Assembly (NCBI RefSeq): GCF_003290025.1
Contig: NZ_QNHG01000003.1
Location: 210,435 to 274,434 of the forward strand
Origin: Pseudogemmobacter bohemicus
GTDB lineage: Bacteria; Pseudomonadota; Alphaproteobacteria; Rhodobacterales; Rhodobacteraceae
Reading direction: 5' to 3'
Length of the DNA stretch: 64,000 bases
This document shows positions 8,943 to 18,168 of this stretch, one piece after another. Both the position numbers and the translations under genes were made by a program. Position 1 is the first letter of the stretch, and every line of letters starts with the position of its first letter. The notes under the pieces are model-generated. The model saw nothing but the letters and a program-made list of their open reading frames with translations. It did not search any database and had not been told where the DNA came from.

Positions 8943-9371
8943 TCAGGCCAGGACCGTCTCGACCTCGATATTGCCTTTGGTTGCATTCGAGTAAGGGCAG
9001 ATGAAATGTCCGCGTTCAACGATCTTCTCCGCCGCGCCGCGCTCGACGCCGGGCAGGCTGACCGTCAGTTTGACTTTCAGCCCGAACCCGCCATCCTGGC
9101 GCGGCCCGATGCCCACCTCTGCCTTCACCGTCGCCTCATCCGGCACCGTTCCCAGCTTTTCCGACGAGGCCGCGAAGCGCATCGCACCCAGATAGCAGGC
9201 GGCATAGCCAGTCGCGAACAGCTCTTCCGGGTTATGCCCGAGCCCCGAGCCGCCAAGCTCTTTCGGACTGGCCATGGTCACGGTCAGCTGGCCGTTATCG
9301 AGGCCCGCAACACCGTTCCTGCCACCCCCGGTCGCCTTGGCCGAGGTCTTGTATTTCACATCGACGGACAT
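8943..9371 (-). CDS. ohr: Organic hydroperoxide resistance protein, Ohr/OsmC family
   Basis: The 142-residue protein reduces organic hydroperoxides through two cysteines. The peroxidatic site is in GYAACYLGAMRFAA (about Cys60) and the second cysteine in GHFICPYSNATKGNI (about Cys125), with the Ohr-type spacing. The N terminus SVDVKYKTSAKATGGGRNG is also typical. A regulator of the OhrR type is not adjacent. Confidence 0.93.
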   Translation of the reverse strand: MSVDVKYKTSAKATGGGRNGVAGLDNGQLTVTMASPKELGGSGLGHNPEELFATGYAACYLGAMRFAASSEKLGTVPDEATVKAEVGIGPRQDGGFGLKVKLTVSLPGVERGAAEKIVERGHFICPYSNATKGNIEVETVLA

Positions 9372-9440
9372 GATCGCTCCTTGCGAAAAAAGGCCCGGCC
9401 CCGATGCCGCACGTCCTGCGCGACCGGGCCGGGTATTGTC

Positions 9441-9620
9441 TCAGACCATGCGCCCGCGGGCGATGCGCAGGAATTGCCGGATCCGGGTTGGGCCGGCGCC
9501 GTCACGCGGCTTGTGGAACGTATCGCGCCCGGTTTCGTCGCGCCTTCGGGCGATGCTCAGGAAGGCCTTGACCCGTGCGCCGGTGGTGGCTGTGCGTTTG
9601 TCAGCGAGATGCTTGCTCAT
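9441..9620 (-). CDS. 59-residue basic protein, function unknown
   Basis: A small frame begins at an ATG with an excellent ribosome site (GAGGAGGACGTT) and reads MSKHLADKRTATTGARVKAF to a TGA at 9441. It is very rich in Arg and Lys. It has an internal pseudo-repeat, ARVKAFLSIARRR in the first half and TRIRQFLRIARGR at the end, each like an amphipathic basic helix. It sits between ohr and queG on the same strand. It resembles no family known to me; a nucleic-acid or membrane-binding role is only a guess. Confidence 0.6.
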   Translation of the reverse strand: MSKHLADKRTATTGARVKAFLSIARRRDETGRDTFHKPRDGAGPTRIRQFLRIARGRMV

Positions 9621-9742
9621 AACGTCCTCCTCACGTCAGCGGTGATGTCATGGCAGCCTGGCACAACCGGCGCATCTTCCCAAGCCCGTAATCCTGCATC
9701 TGCGAAACACGCGCGCAAACCGGCCCGGCTGTCGGACCCGGG

Positions 9743-10798
9743 TCAGGCAGGGTCCCGCCCGGACAGGCGCGAGATCGCCCATTGCGCGGCATCCGCCACC
9801 ACCGGATCGGGATCGGCACAAAGCGCCCCGGCTGCCGCCCGCAGCCGCGCCTCGCCGGAATTCCCGATGGCATAAAGCACGTTTCTGACAAAGCGGTCGC
9901 GCCCGATCCGCTTGATCGGGCTGCCGGCAAAACGGGCCCGGAACGCGGCATCATCGAGACGCGCCAGCTCGGCCAGCTCCGGTGCGCCCACCTTCGGCTG
10001 ATAGCCGATCTCTTTTGCGGCGACGGCGAATTTGTTCCAGGGGCAGGCCGCCAGGCAATCATCGCAGCCATAGATCCGGTTCCCCATCCTCGCGCGCAGC
10101 TCGGGCGCGACCGGCCCCCTGTGCTCGATGGTCAGGTAAGAGATGCAACGTCGCGCATCCAGCTGATAGGGCGCGGGAAAGGCATCGGTCGGGCAGGCGG
10201 TGAGACAGGCCCGGCAAGAGCCGCAATGCGAGACCTCGGCCCCGTCCTTCGGCAAATCCAGCGTGGTGAAGATGGAACCCAGAAAGAACCAGTTCCCCAG
10301 CTCACGGCTCAGAAGATTGGTGTGCTTCCCCTGCCAGCCCAGACCCGCCGCCTCGGCCAGAGGCTTCTCCATCACCGGCGCGGTATCGACAAAGACCTTG
10401 ATCTCCTCGCCCGCAGTCTGATCCAGCAACCAGCGCCCCAGCCGCTTCAGCCGCCGCTTGACCAGATCGTGGTAATCCTTGCCCTGGGCATAGACCGAAA
10501 CCGCCGCCCGGTCGCGCAACTCCAGCACCGCACGCGGGTCCTCCCCGGGCGTATAGACTTCCGCCAGCATGATCACCGACCGCGCCTCGGGCCAGAGCGC
10601 CCCCGGCGCTCCCCGCCAATGCTCCCGCTCGGCCATCCAGCCCATGGTCCCGTGCCGCCCGGCCTCCAGAAAGGCGCGCAGCCGCGCAGCCGTCCCCGGC
10701 ACGGCATCCGGCGCACAGATCCCCATCTTCGAGAACCCTTCCTCCAGCGCGCGCGCCTCCAGCCGTGCTTTCAGATCGGTGTGGGTCTCACCTTTCAT
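9743..10798 (-). CDS. queG: Epoxyqueuosine reductase
   Basis: The 351-residue cobalamin- and iron-sulfur-dependent enzyme performs the last step of queuosine synthesis in tRNA. It shows the N-terminal cobalamin-binding region ([42 protein letters not shown]) and two [4Fe-4S] clusters: [15 protein letters not shown] near residue 195 and [14 protein letters not shown] near 245. A HEAT-like C terminus ends [23 protein letters not shown] is chosen; an earlier in-frame start would lie inside the upstream terminator-like hairpin. Confidence 0.95.
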   Translation of the reverse strand: MKGETHTDLKARLEARALEEGFSKMGICAPDAVPGTAARLRAFLEAGRHGTMGWMAEREHWRGAPGALWPEARSVIMLAEVYTPGEDPRAVLELRDRAAVSVYAQGKDYHDLVKRRLKRLGRWLLDQTAGEEIKVFVDTAPVMEKPLAEAAGLGWQGKHTNLLSRELGNWFFLGSIFTTLDLPKDGAEVSHCGSCRACLTACPTDAFPAPYQLDARRCISYLTIEHRGPVAPELRARMGNRIYGCDDCLAACPWNKFAVAAKEIGYQPKVGAPELAELARLDDAAFRARFAGSPIKRIGRDRFVRNVLYAIGNSGEARLRAAAGALCADPDPVVADAAQWAISRLSGRDPA

Positions 10799-10804
10799 CT
10801 GTCC

Positions 10805-10844
10805 GAAAATATCCTGCGGGGGACCGGGGGTGCAAAACCCCCGG
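10805..10844 (-). terminator. GC hairpin followed by ATATTTTCGG after the glutathione transferase gene
   Basis: On the minus strand CCGGGGG/CCCCCGG (10824-10830 with 10838-10844) is followed by TCCCCCGCAGGATATTTTCGG. It lies between the gst-like stop (10855) and the queG start (10798), so it would end gst-like transcription or attenuate read-through into queG. It is the second member of the recurring hairpin plus TATTT group in this window. Confidence 0.55.
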
Positions 10845-10854
10845 CGGGCTGACA

Positions 10855-11520
10855 TCAGAAATCCAGATCGGTATATTGCCGGGGCGGCGGGAAACCCGGT
10901 ACCTGGTCCGCGAGCAGCGTCCGGAACGAGGGTCGCGACTTGATCTTGGCATACCAGTCCTTGACCACCTCATGGCGGTGCCAGTCCACATCCGAAATGT
11001 AGTCCAGGCTCGACAGATGCGCCGCCGCCGCCAGATCGGCCAGCGTCATCACATCCCCGGCCAGCCAGGACCGCCGGTCCAGCAGCCAGGCCATGTAATC
11101 GAGGTGATATTTGATCTTGCTGGCCCCGGATTTCACATTCTTCGAATCCGGATAGCCCTCTTTCGTCAGCTTTTTGTTCACCCGTTCATACAAGAGCTTC
11201 GAGGTCACTTCCTGATGGAACTTGTCGTCAAACCAGGTGCAGAGCCGGCGCATCTCATAGCGCGCCTCGGGATCCCTCGGCACCAGCGGCGGCTGGCTGA
11301 CCGTTTCGTCGATATATTCGCAGATCGCCTGGCTCTCGCTCAGCAGCCGGCCATTCAGCCGCAGGATCGGCACCTTGCCGGCCGGGTTGCGGCGCAGGAA
11401 ATCCTGGCCCTGCTCCCAATAGCGTTCCTCGACGAGTTCGACCTCGATCTTCTTTTCGGCCAGTGTCAGCCTGACCTTGCGGCAAAATGGCGAAAGCGGA
11501 ACGTGATAAAGTCGGTTCAT
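10855..11520 (-). CDS. Glutathione S-transferase family protein
   Basis: The 221-residue protein has an N-terminal thioredoxin fold with [23 protein letters not shown] near residues 10-30, the conserved cis-Pro region [23 protein letters not shown] (about 50-75), and a helical C-terminal domain with [20 protein letters not shown], the usual N-capping motif. This fits a cytosolic GST-like conjugating or reducing enzyme; substrate unknown. It is followed by queG on the same strand. Confidence 0.9.
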   Translation of the reverse strand: MNRLYHVPLSPFCRKVRLTLAEKKIEVELVEERYWEQGQDFLRRNPAGKVPILRLNGRLLSESQAICEYIDETVSQPPLVPRDPEARYEMRRLCTWFDDKFHQEVTSKLLYERVNKKLTKEGYPDSKNVKSGASKIKYHLDYMAWLLDRRSWLAGDVMTLADLAAAAHLSSLDYISDVDWHRHEVVKDWYAKIKSRPSFRTLLADQVPGFPPPRQYTDLDF

Positions 11521-11619
11521 GTGACAGCTGCCCGAAAACTTCTTAAACTCCTAGCCCCTGGCGGTCCCGCGATCAATCCCGCAACCGGCCGTGGCCACAA
11601 CAGACGGCAAAACGGCGCG

Positions 11620-12426
11620 CTATTCAAAGCAGGAGGCGCGGCCATCCGCCTGGATCGTCTCGGCCCCCGACATGATCGCGCGGGTGCGCTTCCTCACAAA
11701 ATCCGAGGGTTTCGACGCCGAGCGCCCCTTGGGATCGGGCAGCACCGCCGCCAGCCGCGCCGCCTGCAGCGAGGTCAGATCCTTTGCATCCACCCCGAAA
11801 TAGTGCCGCGCCGCTGCCTGAATGCCGAAAACCCCCTCATCGAATTCGGCGACATTCAGATAGACCTCCAGGATGCGCTCTTTCGACCAGAAAAGCTCGA
11901 TCACCGGGGTCAGCGCCGCTTCGGCCGCCTTTCGCACATAGGAGCGGCCATGCCAGAGGAACACATTCTTCGCCACCTGCTGCGTGATGGTCGAGGCGCC
12001 CCGGTTCGACCCGGAATTGATCGCATCGCGGATCGCGGCCATGTCAAAGCCCCAGTGGTTGCAGAAATTTGCATCCTCTGCCGCCACGGCTGCCCGCCCC
12101 ATCACCGGCGCGATTTCCTCCCAGGACACCCATTCCCGTGCGACAGAGCCCAGCCGCCATTTCTCTTGCAACTGATAGATATTGATCGGCGGCGGCAGAA
12201 AGCTGAACAGCAGGATCAGGATCACAAAGAAGCCGGCAACCGCCAGCACCAGTCGCAGCGTCCAGCGCCTGATCTGCGCGAACAGCCCGCGCCGGGCGGG
12301 TGCAGCGCCGGCCGCCCCGCCCGCAGACACCTTGCCCGCAGACGCCCCGCCTGCAGACGGCTTTTTGCGTGGCTTTCGGACCACGGGCGTCTTTTCCTCG
12401 GGCTGCTCAACGATCTCATCGGCCAT
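11620..12426 (-). CDS. mtgA: Monofunctional biosynthetic peptidoglycan transglycosylase
   Basis: The 268-residue GT51 enzyme has a cytosolic tail rich in Lys and Ala, one membrane segment (LRLVLAVAGFFVILILLFSFL, about 63-83) and a periplasmic transglycosylase domain. Motifs are AAEDANFCNHWGFD (catalytic Glu), GASTITQQVAKNVFLWHGRSYVRKAAEA, WSKERILEVYLNVAEFDEGVFGIQAAARHYF and LTSLQAARLAAVLPDPK. It polymerises lipid II into glycan strands. It lacks a transpeptidase domain, which separates it from class A PBPs. Confidence 0.95.
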   Translation of the reverse strand: MADEIVEQPEEKTPVVRKPRKKPSAGGASAGKVSAGGAAGAAPARRGLFAQIRRWTLRLVLAVAGFFVILILLFSFLPPPINIYQLQEKWRLGSVAREWVSWEEIAPVMGRAAVAAEDANFCNHWGFDMAAIRDAINSGSNRGASTITQQVAKNVFLWHGRSYVRKAAEAALTPVIELFWSKERILEVYLNVAEFDEGVFGIQAAARHYFGVDAKDLTSLQAARLAAVLPDPKGRSASKPSDFVRKRTRAIMSGAETIQADGRASCFE

Positions 12427-12473
12427 GGTCCTGCAATGGCCTGTTCAGGCCCCATGCGTCAAGTCGTGCGAGA

Positions 12474-12514
12474 TGCCCTGTGGCAGGTGCCGGTGGGGCA
12501 GGTGCCACAGGGCA
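12474..12514. repeat. 12-bp inverted repeat between mtgA and a secreted-protein gene
   Basis: TGCCCTGTGGCA at 12474-12485 and its exact complement TGCCACAGGGCA at 12503-12514 enclose 17 bases. The repeat lies between two divergent genes, so it is not a terminator for either. It may be an operator or an mRNA leader hairpin. Confidence 0.6.
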
Positions 12515-12590
12515 GGGTGAAAACCGGCAGCGACGGAAATTCCGGTCCGGGTCGTACAAAAGCCAGACACAATTCTGAGGAGACCTTCCC

Positions 12591-13106
12591 ATGGCAAGAC
12601 TTTCCCTCCTTCCCGCACTGCTGGTTCCGGCGCTGCTGACGGGCGCTCTGGCGCTCGCCCCCATGCCCGGTCTCGCGCAAGACGCGCCCGAGGCCGAAGC
12701 GGCCGCGCCGCATGGTCCGGCCACGCGCGGGGCAAAATCACCGATGATCCGGCTGGATTTCGGCGCCGGTCGCACGATCAGCGTGCAATGCGGCGAGACG
12801 GCGATTGTCGCCTGTGTCGAGGCGATCACGCCGCTGGCCGAAAAGCTGGCTGCGACTCCGGCGTCCGGCCCAGGCAAGGATCGCGACCATTCCGAGGGCT
12901 GCAATCACGGCAAAGGGAATGACAAGGTGCCTGGCAAGGACAAAGAGCACGGCAAGGATAAGGGCGAGGATCACGAGAAAGACCACCGGAAGGGTGAGGG
13001 CAAACCCGGCGCCGGCGGTGAACATGACAAGCCCCGGGCCGCTCCGGATGCCCCGGCCGGGGCGCCGCCGGCTGATGCCCCTGCGCCCGGGGCGCCCGCT
13101 CAGTAA
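12591..13106 (+). CDS. Secreted protein with a Lys/His/Asp-rich tail, function unknown
   Basis: The 171-residue protein has a clear Sec signal peptide ending ALAPMPGLAQ-DAPEAEA near residue 29. A short conserved-looking segment (IRLDFGAGRTISVQCGETAIVACVEAI, about 52-80) has two cysteines. After it comes a low-complexity tail with repeated Lys-Asp/His pairs (GKDKEHGKDKGEDHEKDH) and a Pro/Ala-rich end. The charged tail could bind metal ions or polyanions; this is inference. It is preceded by GAGGAGACC. No close homologue with known function comes to mind. Confidence 0.7.
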   Translation: MARLSLLPALLVPALLTGALALAPMPGLAQDAPEAEAAAPHGPATRGAKSPMIRLDFGAGRTISVQCGETAIVACVEAITPLAEKLAATPASGPGKDRDHSEGCNHGKGNDKVPGKDKEHGKDKGEDHEKDHRKGEGKPGAGGEHDKPRAAPDAPAGAPPADAPAPGAPAQ

Positions 13107-13172
13107 ACCGGGCAAGGGTCATCCCGTCAGCACATGCCCGGGCCATCTGTGGCCCGGGCATCTGCATTCCGG

Positions 13173-14636
13173 TCAACCCGGCGGCAGCGGGCCGATATCG
13201 CCGGGGCGCATCCAGGGGATGCGGAGATCCTCATCGGGGGTCCGGAACACCACCCCGTCAGTCTCGTCGCTGACGACCTGCCCGCAGCGCTCTTCCTCAT
13301 TCACGCGCGAGATGCAAAGCTGATCCGCCTCGATGCGGTAGGTGAATGGCTCGGCCGGCTCGCCCGCGGCATAGGCACGACCTTCGCCTTTCTCACCCAG
13401 CCAGAGCGCGACACGGCCATTTTCACTCTCGAGGATCACCGACTGGCCCGGGCTGAACGACCGGATCACCGGCAGGTCGGGATGCGGGGCCACCGTTGGC
13501 GGTTGGTCGTAAAGGGTGCGGAAATCGGCGGGCTCCACCCTATCCATCCCCCGGAGGGCGGCCAGCGGTGTGTAATGCGGCAGGGTTTGCCAGAGATCAA
13601 AGGGACGGATCTGCGGCGAGGAATCCTCGCTGACCCGTTCGAACCAGGCGGCATAGGGCGGTACGGCCTCGCCGTCATGGTAAAAGAGGCATTGGTGATG
13701 GCGCGACAGCACCTCGCGGAAGAAGGGCGGCGCGGCTGTGCCATCTTCATTGCCGGAAAAGGGCAGATCCCCGGGCGGCTGCCGCGCTTCGGGCTCGTAG
13801 CCGTCTTCGGGCAGATTGACCCGCCAGGCCCATGAGCTGAGGTCGGGGTCGGTCGGATCCTGCCAGCCTTTTGATTGCAGCGAGAGATTGTTGCAGGCAC
13901 GCATCCAGGCGGCCTCGTCGGTCTCGATCGGGGGAACGCCGGCGAGGCGGATGTCATAAAGGCCTGCCTTGCCGGTGGTGTCGATCAGCCAGGGATGCGC
14001 CGGATCGCGATGCGTCAGCATCTCTGTCAGCAGTTGCGGGTGAAACCGGGCTGTGGGCGTATAGCTGTCAATGCCCGCAAAGGTGTCGGTCAGCCCGGCG
14101 AGGTAATCCAGCGCCGCATCGCTGTCGGGCAAAGCGGGGGCGTGAAAGCCCAGAATGCCGCCGGTATGGAGCACCCGCATCGGCATCCGCGCCCCGCCAT
14201 CGGAATTGGACGACAGCGCTGAGCCCGCCATGAAGGCGACCGCACAGGCGCCGATACACTGCGCGCCATCGGGCACCGCCGTGATCAGCCCCCGGTCGCG
14301 GATCACCCTTGCCAGCGCCAGCGCCTCGCGATCATCGCCGCCGCGACTGTTGAGGCAGAGAACCTTGCCCTCGGCCATGATGCCGGACAGGAGCCCGGCC
14401 GAACGCCCGCCGCCAAGGCTCTCATCCTCCAGCACGACCTCAAGCCGGGCGGCATCGCCGGCGGCGATATCGCCTTTCAGCTTAAGGCTGCAGGTGCCGG
14501 ATAGCAGCCCCGCCGCATCGCGCTGCGACGGATCTGTGATCGTGACCTCGGCCGCCTGCGCAGGCAGTGCCAGGGTCAGGATCAGAGTGCAGAGCAGGGC
14601 CGCATTCTTCCGGATCAGGGTCGGTTGGTCGGGCAT
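13173..14636 (-). CDS. Periplasmic ClpP/crotonase-fold-like protein of unknown function
   Basis: The protein has 487 residues from MPDQPTLIRKNAALL, with a signal peptide ending LALPAQAAEV. Residues about 45-165 read like the periplasmic ClpP-fold proteins of the COG3904 type: VLCLNSRGGDDREALALARVIRDRG, then GAQCIGACAVAFMAGSALS. In those proteins the second motif usually holds a nucleophile Ser; here it is CIGAC, with Gly at that place. The remaining 300 residues are not recognised, include several Cys and could be a second domain. GGAGAG precedes the start. Confidence 0.65.
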   Translation of the reverse strand: MPDQPTLIRKNAALLCTLILTLALPAQAAEVTITDPSQRDAAGLLSGTCSLKLKGDIAAGDAARLEVVLEDESLGGGRSAGLLSGIMAEGKVLCLNSRGGDDREALALARVIRDRGLITAVPDGAQCIGACAVAFMAGSALSSNSDGGARMPMRVLHTGGILGFHAPALPDSDAALDYLAGLTDTFAGIDSYTPTARFHPQLLTEMLTHRDPAHPWLIDTTGKAGLYDIRLAGVPPIETDEAAWMRACNNLSLQSKGWQDPTDPDLSSWAWRVNLPEDGYEPEARQPPGDLPFSGNEDGTAAPPFFREVLSRHHQCLFYHDGEAVPPYAAWFERVSEDSSPQIRPFDLWQTLPHYTPLAALRGMDRVEPADFRTLYDQPPTVAPHPDLPVIRSFSPGQSVILESENGRVALWLGEKGEGRAYAAGEPAEPFTYRIEADQLCISRVNEEERCGQVVSDETDGVVFRTPDEDLRIPWMRPGDIGPLPPG

Positions 14637-14714
14637 TGCTCTCTCCGTTCGGGTCGGCGCCATAACACCAGGCAAGCCGCCCCGGATCAAGCGATTTGGC
14701 GGCTTTGCCGGTGA

Positions 14715-15542
14715 TCAGACCAGCTCGACCTTTGCCCCTGTGTCGCGCAGCCGGGCGAGGCTGTCCGCCGGCACATCCCCCGCCAGCAGGATCAGGTCGA
14801 AATCGGTGAGATCGGCGACATAATTCAGCGCGGTAAAGCCGAATTTCGACGCATCCGCCAACAGGAACCGCCGCCGCGCGCTTTTCATCATCGCGCGCTT
14901 GGCCCGCATCACCAGCTCATCAGGGGTAAAGATCGCCATGCCCTGGATCGTCGTGGTCGACAGGATCGCCACATCGACATGATAGCGCCCGATGGCTTCG
15001 TCGCAGGCCGCGCCGAAATAACCGTTATAGCCCTGATGATAGCGCCCGCCGGTCGAGATCAGGTCGATATCGGGCACTCCGCGCAATCGCTCCAGCACCG
15101 GCACCGCATTGGTGACCACCGTAAGCGGTGTCACCTCGGGAAGGAAATCGCAGATATGGAACACGGTCGAGCTGTCATCGGCCATGATCGCATTCCCAGG
15201 CTCCAGCCGCGCCACGGCGGCACGGGCGAGACGGCGCTTTTCGTCAACCTGATTGCGGGTGCGGTAATTATAGCTGCTTTCGAACAGGAGCGACTTTTCC
15301 GCCGAGACCGCGCCCCGCACGCGCCGCACCAGGCCCTCGCGCTCCAGCTCGTAAAGGTCGCGATGCACGGTCATCAGGCTGACCCGCAGCTCTTCGGCGA
15401 GGTCGCGAATCACCGTGGTCGAGCCTGACATCAGGATCTGGAGAATCCGCTCGCGCCGGCGTTCGGCCTTGGAGAGCGGCTTTTGGGGGTCGGAAATGTT
15501 GGATTCCATCGGGGCCGGCAGCTGTGAATTTAACATTTTCAT
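14715..15542 (-). CDS. DeoR-family transcriptional regulator
   Basis: The 275-residue protein has an N-terminal DeoR helix-turn-helix (RRERILQILMSGSTTVIRDLAEELRVSLMTVHRDLYELEREGLVRRVRGG-type, residues about 29-78) and a DeoR C-terminal sugar-phosphate sensor domain (IMADDSSTVFHICDFL, TVVTNAVPVLERL, LISTGGRYHQGYNGYFG, LLADASKFG). Family members repress sugar catabolism genes and are relieved by a phosphorylated intermediate. It is divergent from the transporter/kinase/aldolase operon and is the obvious regulator of it. A start 11 codons later (MESNIS) is possible. Confidence 0.9.
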   Translation of the reverse strand: MKMLNSQLPAPMESNISDPQKPLSKAERRRERILQILMSGSTTVIRDLAEELRVSLMTVHRDLYELEREGLVRRVRGAVSAEKSLLFESSYNYRTRNQVDEKRRLARAAVARLEPGNAIMADDSSTVFHICDFLPEVTPLTVVTNAVPVLERLRGVPDIDLISTGGRYHQGYNGYFGAACDEAIGRYHVDVAILSTTTIQGMAIFTPDELVMRAKRAMMKSARRRFLLADASKFGFTALNYVADLTDFDLILLAGDVPADSLARLRDTGAKVELV

Positions 15543-15837
15543 AGTGATGATGGATTCGGAATGATATGTCCAGAAGGGCGACGGCCTGGAAGAAAACGGA
15601 TGCCGCTTTGCAGAAATTGCAATATTTTAACGGTATATTAGGATATTACATTGCATTTCGGGCGACTTTCTTGCCGCAACTGCATTAGGAATTTTGATAG
15701 CAATGCGAAGAAGATTTCTTGAATCGTGATGATTTTCACATTTTTCTTGATTGGAAATACGACCCACGGTTAGCGTTAGCACCACGGGAAACAGGCGGAG
15801 GAGGAAGCCGCCCGGCCCGGTCAGGGAGGAGAGAGAG
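15543..15837. promoter_or_regulatory. AT-rich divergent promoter region of deoR-like gene and ABC/kinase operon
   Basis: This 295-bp stretch is much richer in A+T than its surroundings and carries no gene. It includes TGCAGAAATTGCAATATTTT (around 15609-15628), in which TGCA...TGCA and AAATTGCAATATTT are self-complementary, and a second TTGCCGCAACTGCA element near 15671. These are candidate DeoR-type operators. A strong purine-rich ribosome site (GGGAGGAGAGAGAG) precedes the solute-binding protein start. Confidence 0.55.
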
Positions 15838-17244
15838 ATGAAGTATCGCAGCACGCTTATGGCGTCTGCCGCGGTGGCTGGCATGTTGTGCGGCACTGCC
15901 GCCCGCGCCGAAACCACGCTGACGTTTGTCTGGCATGCCGGCACCTGCGCCGATGCCATCATGGATATCGCCAAGGACTACCCCGACAAGTCTGTGAAAA
16001 TCGTGCCGGCTCTGGTGCCTTACGGCCCGGAATGGCACAATAAGATCGCGTCGGAATTCGCGATCCAGGGCGATGCCTTCGACTTCGCCATGTGGGACAG
16101 CCAGTCGACCGCCGAATTTGCCGGTGGCGGCCATGCCGTTAAGATCAATGATATTTTTGACCAGTCCAGCTATCTGAAAGCCGATATTTTCCCGGCCTCA
16201 TCGCTGTCGCAATATGGCGAATACCCGGATGGGTCGGGCCAGTTCTACGGGCTGCCGGTAAACCAGGACGCTTACGGGCTGATGTATCGCAAGGATCTCT
16301 TCGAGAACCCCGAGGAACAGGCCGCGTTCAAGGCGAAATACAACCGCGACCTGAAAGTGCCGGAAACCTATCAGGAGGCAAAAGAGGTTGCCGAATTCTT
16401 TACCCGTCCCGATCAGGGCCTTTACGGCTGGGGTCAGATGGGCGGCCGCGATTACGATTTCGCGACCACGGCGTCGAACTCGTTCCTCTGGTCCTTTGGC
16501 GGCGAGCTTTACAACCCCGCAACCATGGAGGTTGAGGGCTATCTGAACTCGCCCGCCTCGATTGACGGCGTCCAGGCCTATGTCGATATGTTCAAATACG
16601 GGCCTCCCGGCTCGGGCAACTGGGGCTTTGACGAGGTGAATGCCTCGTTCCAGCAGGGCCAGCTCGCCATGGCGATGCAGTGGTTCTACTTCAACGGCTC
16701 CAACGCCGATCCCAAGGTTTCGACCGTGGCCGGGCAGACCGGTTTCGGCATTCTGCCCGGCGCGGTCGGGCGCGATGGCCTCTTCCGCCGCCAGTTCTCT
16801 GTCGGCGGTCAGGGCATGGGGATCAACAAATATTCGAAGAAACTCCCCGAGCTGGTGAAGTTCATGGAGTGGTATTTCCAGCCCGAGCAGCAGACCCGTT
16901 ACGCCGCCGTTTGCCAGACCGGCCTGAAAGCCGTACTGGAAAGCCCGGAATGGCAGGGGCTTAACTCCTATAACGCGCAATTCTCGACCGCACTGCAATA
17001 TCTGAACGATTACTGGCACTTGCCGGAATATCCGGTGCTGCTGGATATCCTGCAGGAAGAGGTCTCGAACGCGATTTCGGGGTCCAAGACCGTCGAGCAG
17101 GCGCTGACCGACGCGAGCGCGCGCCATGAGCGCACGCTGGAGCGCGCCGGCTATAAGATCGACCGCAAGGGCGGTGCGCCGGAAGTGCCGGATACCGTGA
17201 TCTCGCCGGTCGGTCAGGCTGAAGTCACACCGGTCAATCAGTGA
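15838..17244 (+). CDS. ABC transporter extracellular solute-binding protein (sugar/polyol type)
   Basis: The 468-residue protein starts MKYRSTLMASAAVAGMLCG with a signal peptide cut near ARA-ETTLTF. The type 1 solute-binding fold shows IASEFAIQGDAFDFAMWDSQ, YGLPVNQDAYGLMYRKDLFE and PETYQEAKEVAEFFTRPDQGLYGWG, and a C-terminal helix typical of MalE/UgpB-like proteins. It should capture a carbohydrate or polyol in the periplasm for the two permeases that follow. The longer upstream in-frame extension overlaps the promoter region and is not used. Confidence 0.9.
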   Translation: MKYRSTLMASAAVAGMLCGTAARAETTLTFVWHAGTCADAIMDIAKDYPDKSVKIVPALVPYGPEWHNKIASEFAIQGDAFDFAMWDSQSTAEFAGGGHAVKINDIFDQSSYLKADIFPASSLSQYGEYPDGSGQFYGLPVNQDAYGLMYRKDLFENPEEQAAFKAKYNRDLKVPETYQEAKEVAEFFTRPDQGLYGWGQMGGRDYDFATTASNSFLWSFGGELYNPATMEVEGYLNSPASIDGVQAYVDMFKYGPPGSGNWGFDEVNASFQQGQLAMAMQWFYFNGSNADPKVSTVAGQTGFGILPGAVGRDGLFRRQFSVGGQGMGINKYSKKLPELVKFMEWYFQPEQQTRYAAVCQTGLKAVLESPEWQGLNSYNAQFSTALQYLNDYWHLPEYPVLLDILQEEVSNAISGSKTVEQALTDASARHERTLERAGYKIDRKGGAPEVPDTVISPVGQAEVTPVNQ

Positions 17245-17298
17245 TCCCGCGAGGGGCTGCCTCCGGGTGGCCCCTTTCTCAAGCCTGTCGGGGGAAGC

Positions 17299-18168
17299 AT
17301 GTCTGCTTCAAACACCGGATCAGCCAGGATCACCCGCTGGGTGCTGTTCGGGCTTTTGGTCCTTTACACGATCTACAATCTCGGTCCGATCCTCTGGCTG
17401 GTGATCTCCTCGCTGAAAAGCCGTGCGGATCTCTTCGCCATGCCGCCGAAACTGGTCTTCACGCCGGATTTCTCGGGCTATCAGAGCGTCTTCGGCATCG
17501 GCGCCGCGAAAGACAGCGCCGCCTCGATCGGCGTCTTCCGCTCGCTGATCACCAGCGTCCTGGTCTCGACCATCGGCACCTCGGTGGCGGTGATGCTGGG
17601 GACGCTGGCGGGCTATGTCTGCTCGCGCTTTGATTTCCGCGGCAAGGGCGATTTCATGTTCTTCGTCTTGTCGACGCGGATGCTGCCGCCGGTCGCGGTG
17701 CTGGTCTTCTACCATATGATGTTCGCGCAGCTGGGGCTGGCGGATACGCGGATCGGGCTGATCCTGATCGCGGTCTTCATCAATGTGGGTCTTGCGACCT
17801 GGATTATGAAGGGCTTTTTCGACGGCGTGCCGCGAGAGGTCGAACAGATCGCCATCGTGAACGGCTATTCGCGGATGTATGCCTTCCGCAAGCTGGTGCT
17901 TCCGATGGTCAAGGGTGGGATCGCCGCAACCGCCGGATTTTGCTTTATCTTCTCGTGGAATGAATATGCCTTCGCCTCGATCCTGACGACGACAAAGGCG
18001 CAGACTTTGCCGGTCAAGATCTCGACCGCATCAGGCGCAACCGGGATTGAGTGGACCCAGATCTGCGCCGCAGGCGTGGTGCTGATCGTCCCGGTGCTGA
18101 TTTTCTTCTGGCTGATCCGCAAACATCTTCTGATGGGCATGACCTTCGGCGTGCTGGGGAGGAAATGA
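17299..18168 (+). CDS. ABC transporter permease, MalG type
   Basis: The 289-residue protein has six predicted membrane helices, beginning WVLFGLLVLYTIYNLGPILWLVISSLKS. The inner-membrane permease EAA loop is GFFDGVPREVEQIAIVNGYSRMYAFRKLVLPMVKGGI near residue 180. MalG-type C terminus HLLMGMTFGVLGRK. It pairs with the next permease, which is MalF-like; the MalG-before-MalF order is the reverse of the common arrangement. The stop overlaps the next start (ATGA). Confidence 0.92.
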   Translation: MSASNTGSARITRWVLFGLLVLYTIYNLGPILWLVISSLKSRADLFAMPPKLVFTPDFSGYQSVFGIGAAKDSAASIGVFRSLITSVLVSTIGTSVAVMLGTLAGYVCSRFDFRGKGDFMFFVLSTRMLPPVAVLVFYHMMFAQLGLADTRIGLILIAVFINVGLATWIMKGFFDGVPREVEQIAIVNGYSRMYAFRKLVLPMVKGGIAATAGFCFIFSWNEYAFASILTTTKAQTLPVKISTASGATGIEWTQICAAGVVLIVPVLIFFWLIRKHLLMGMTFGVLGRK

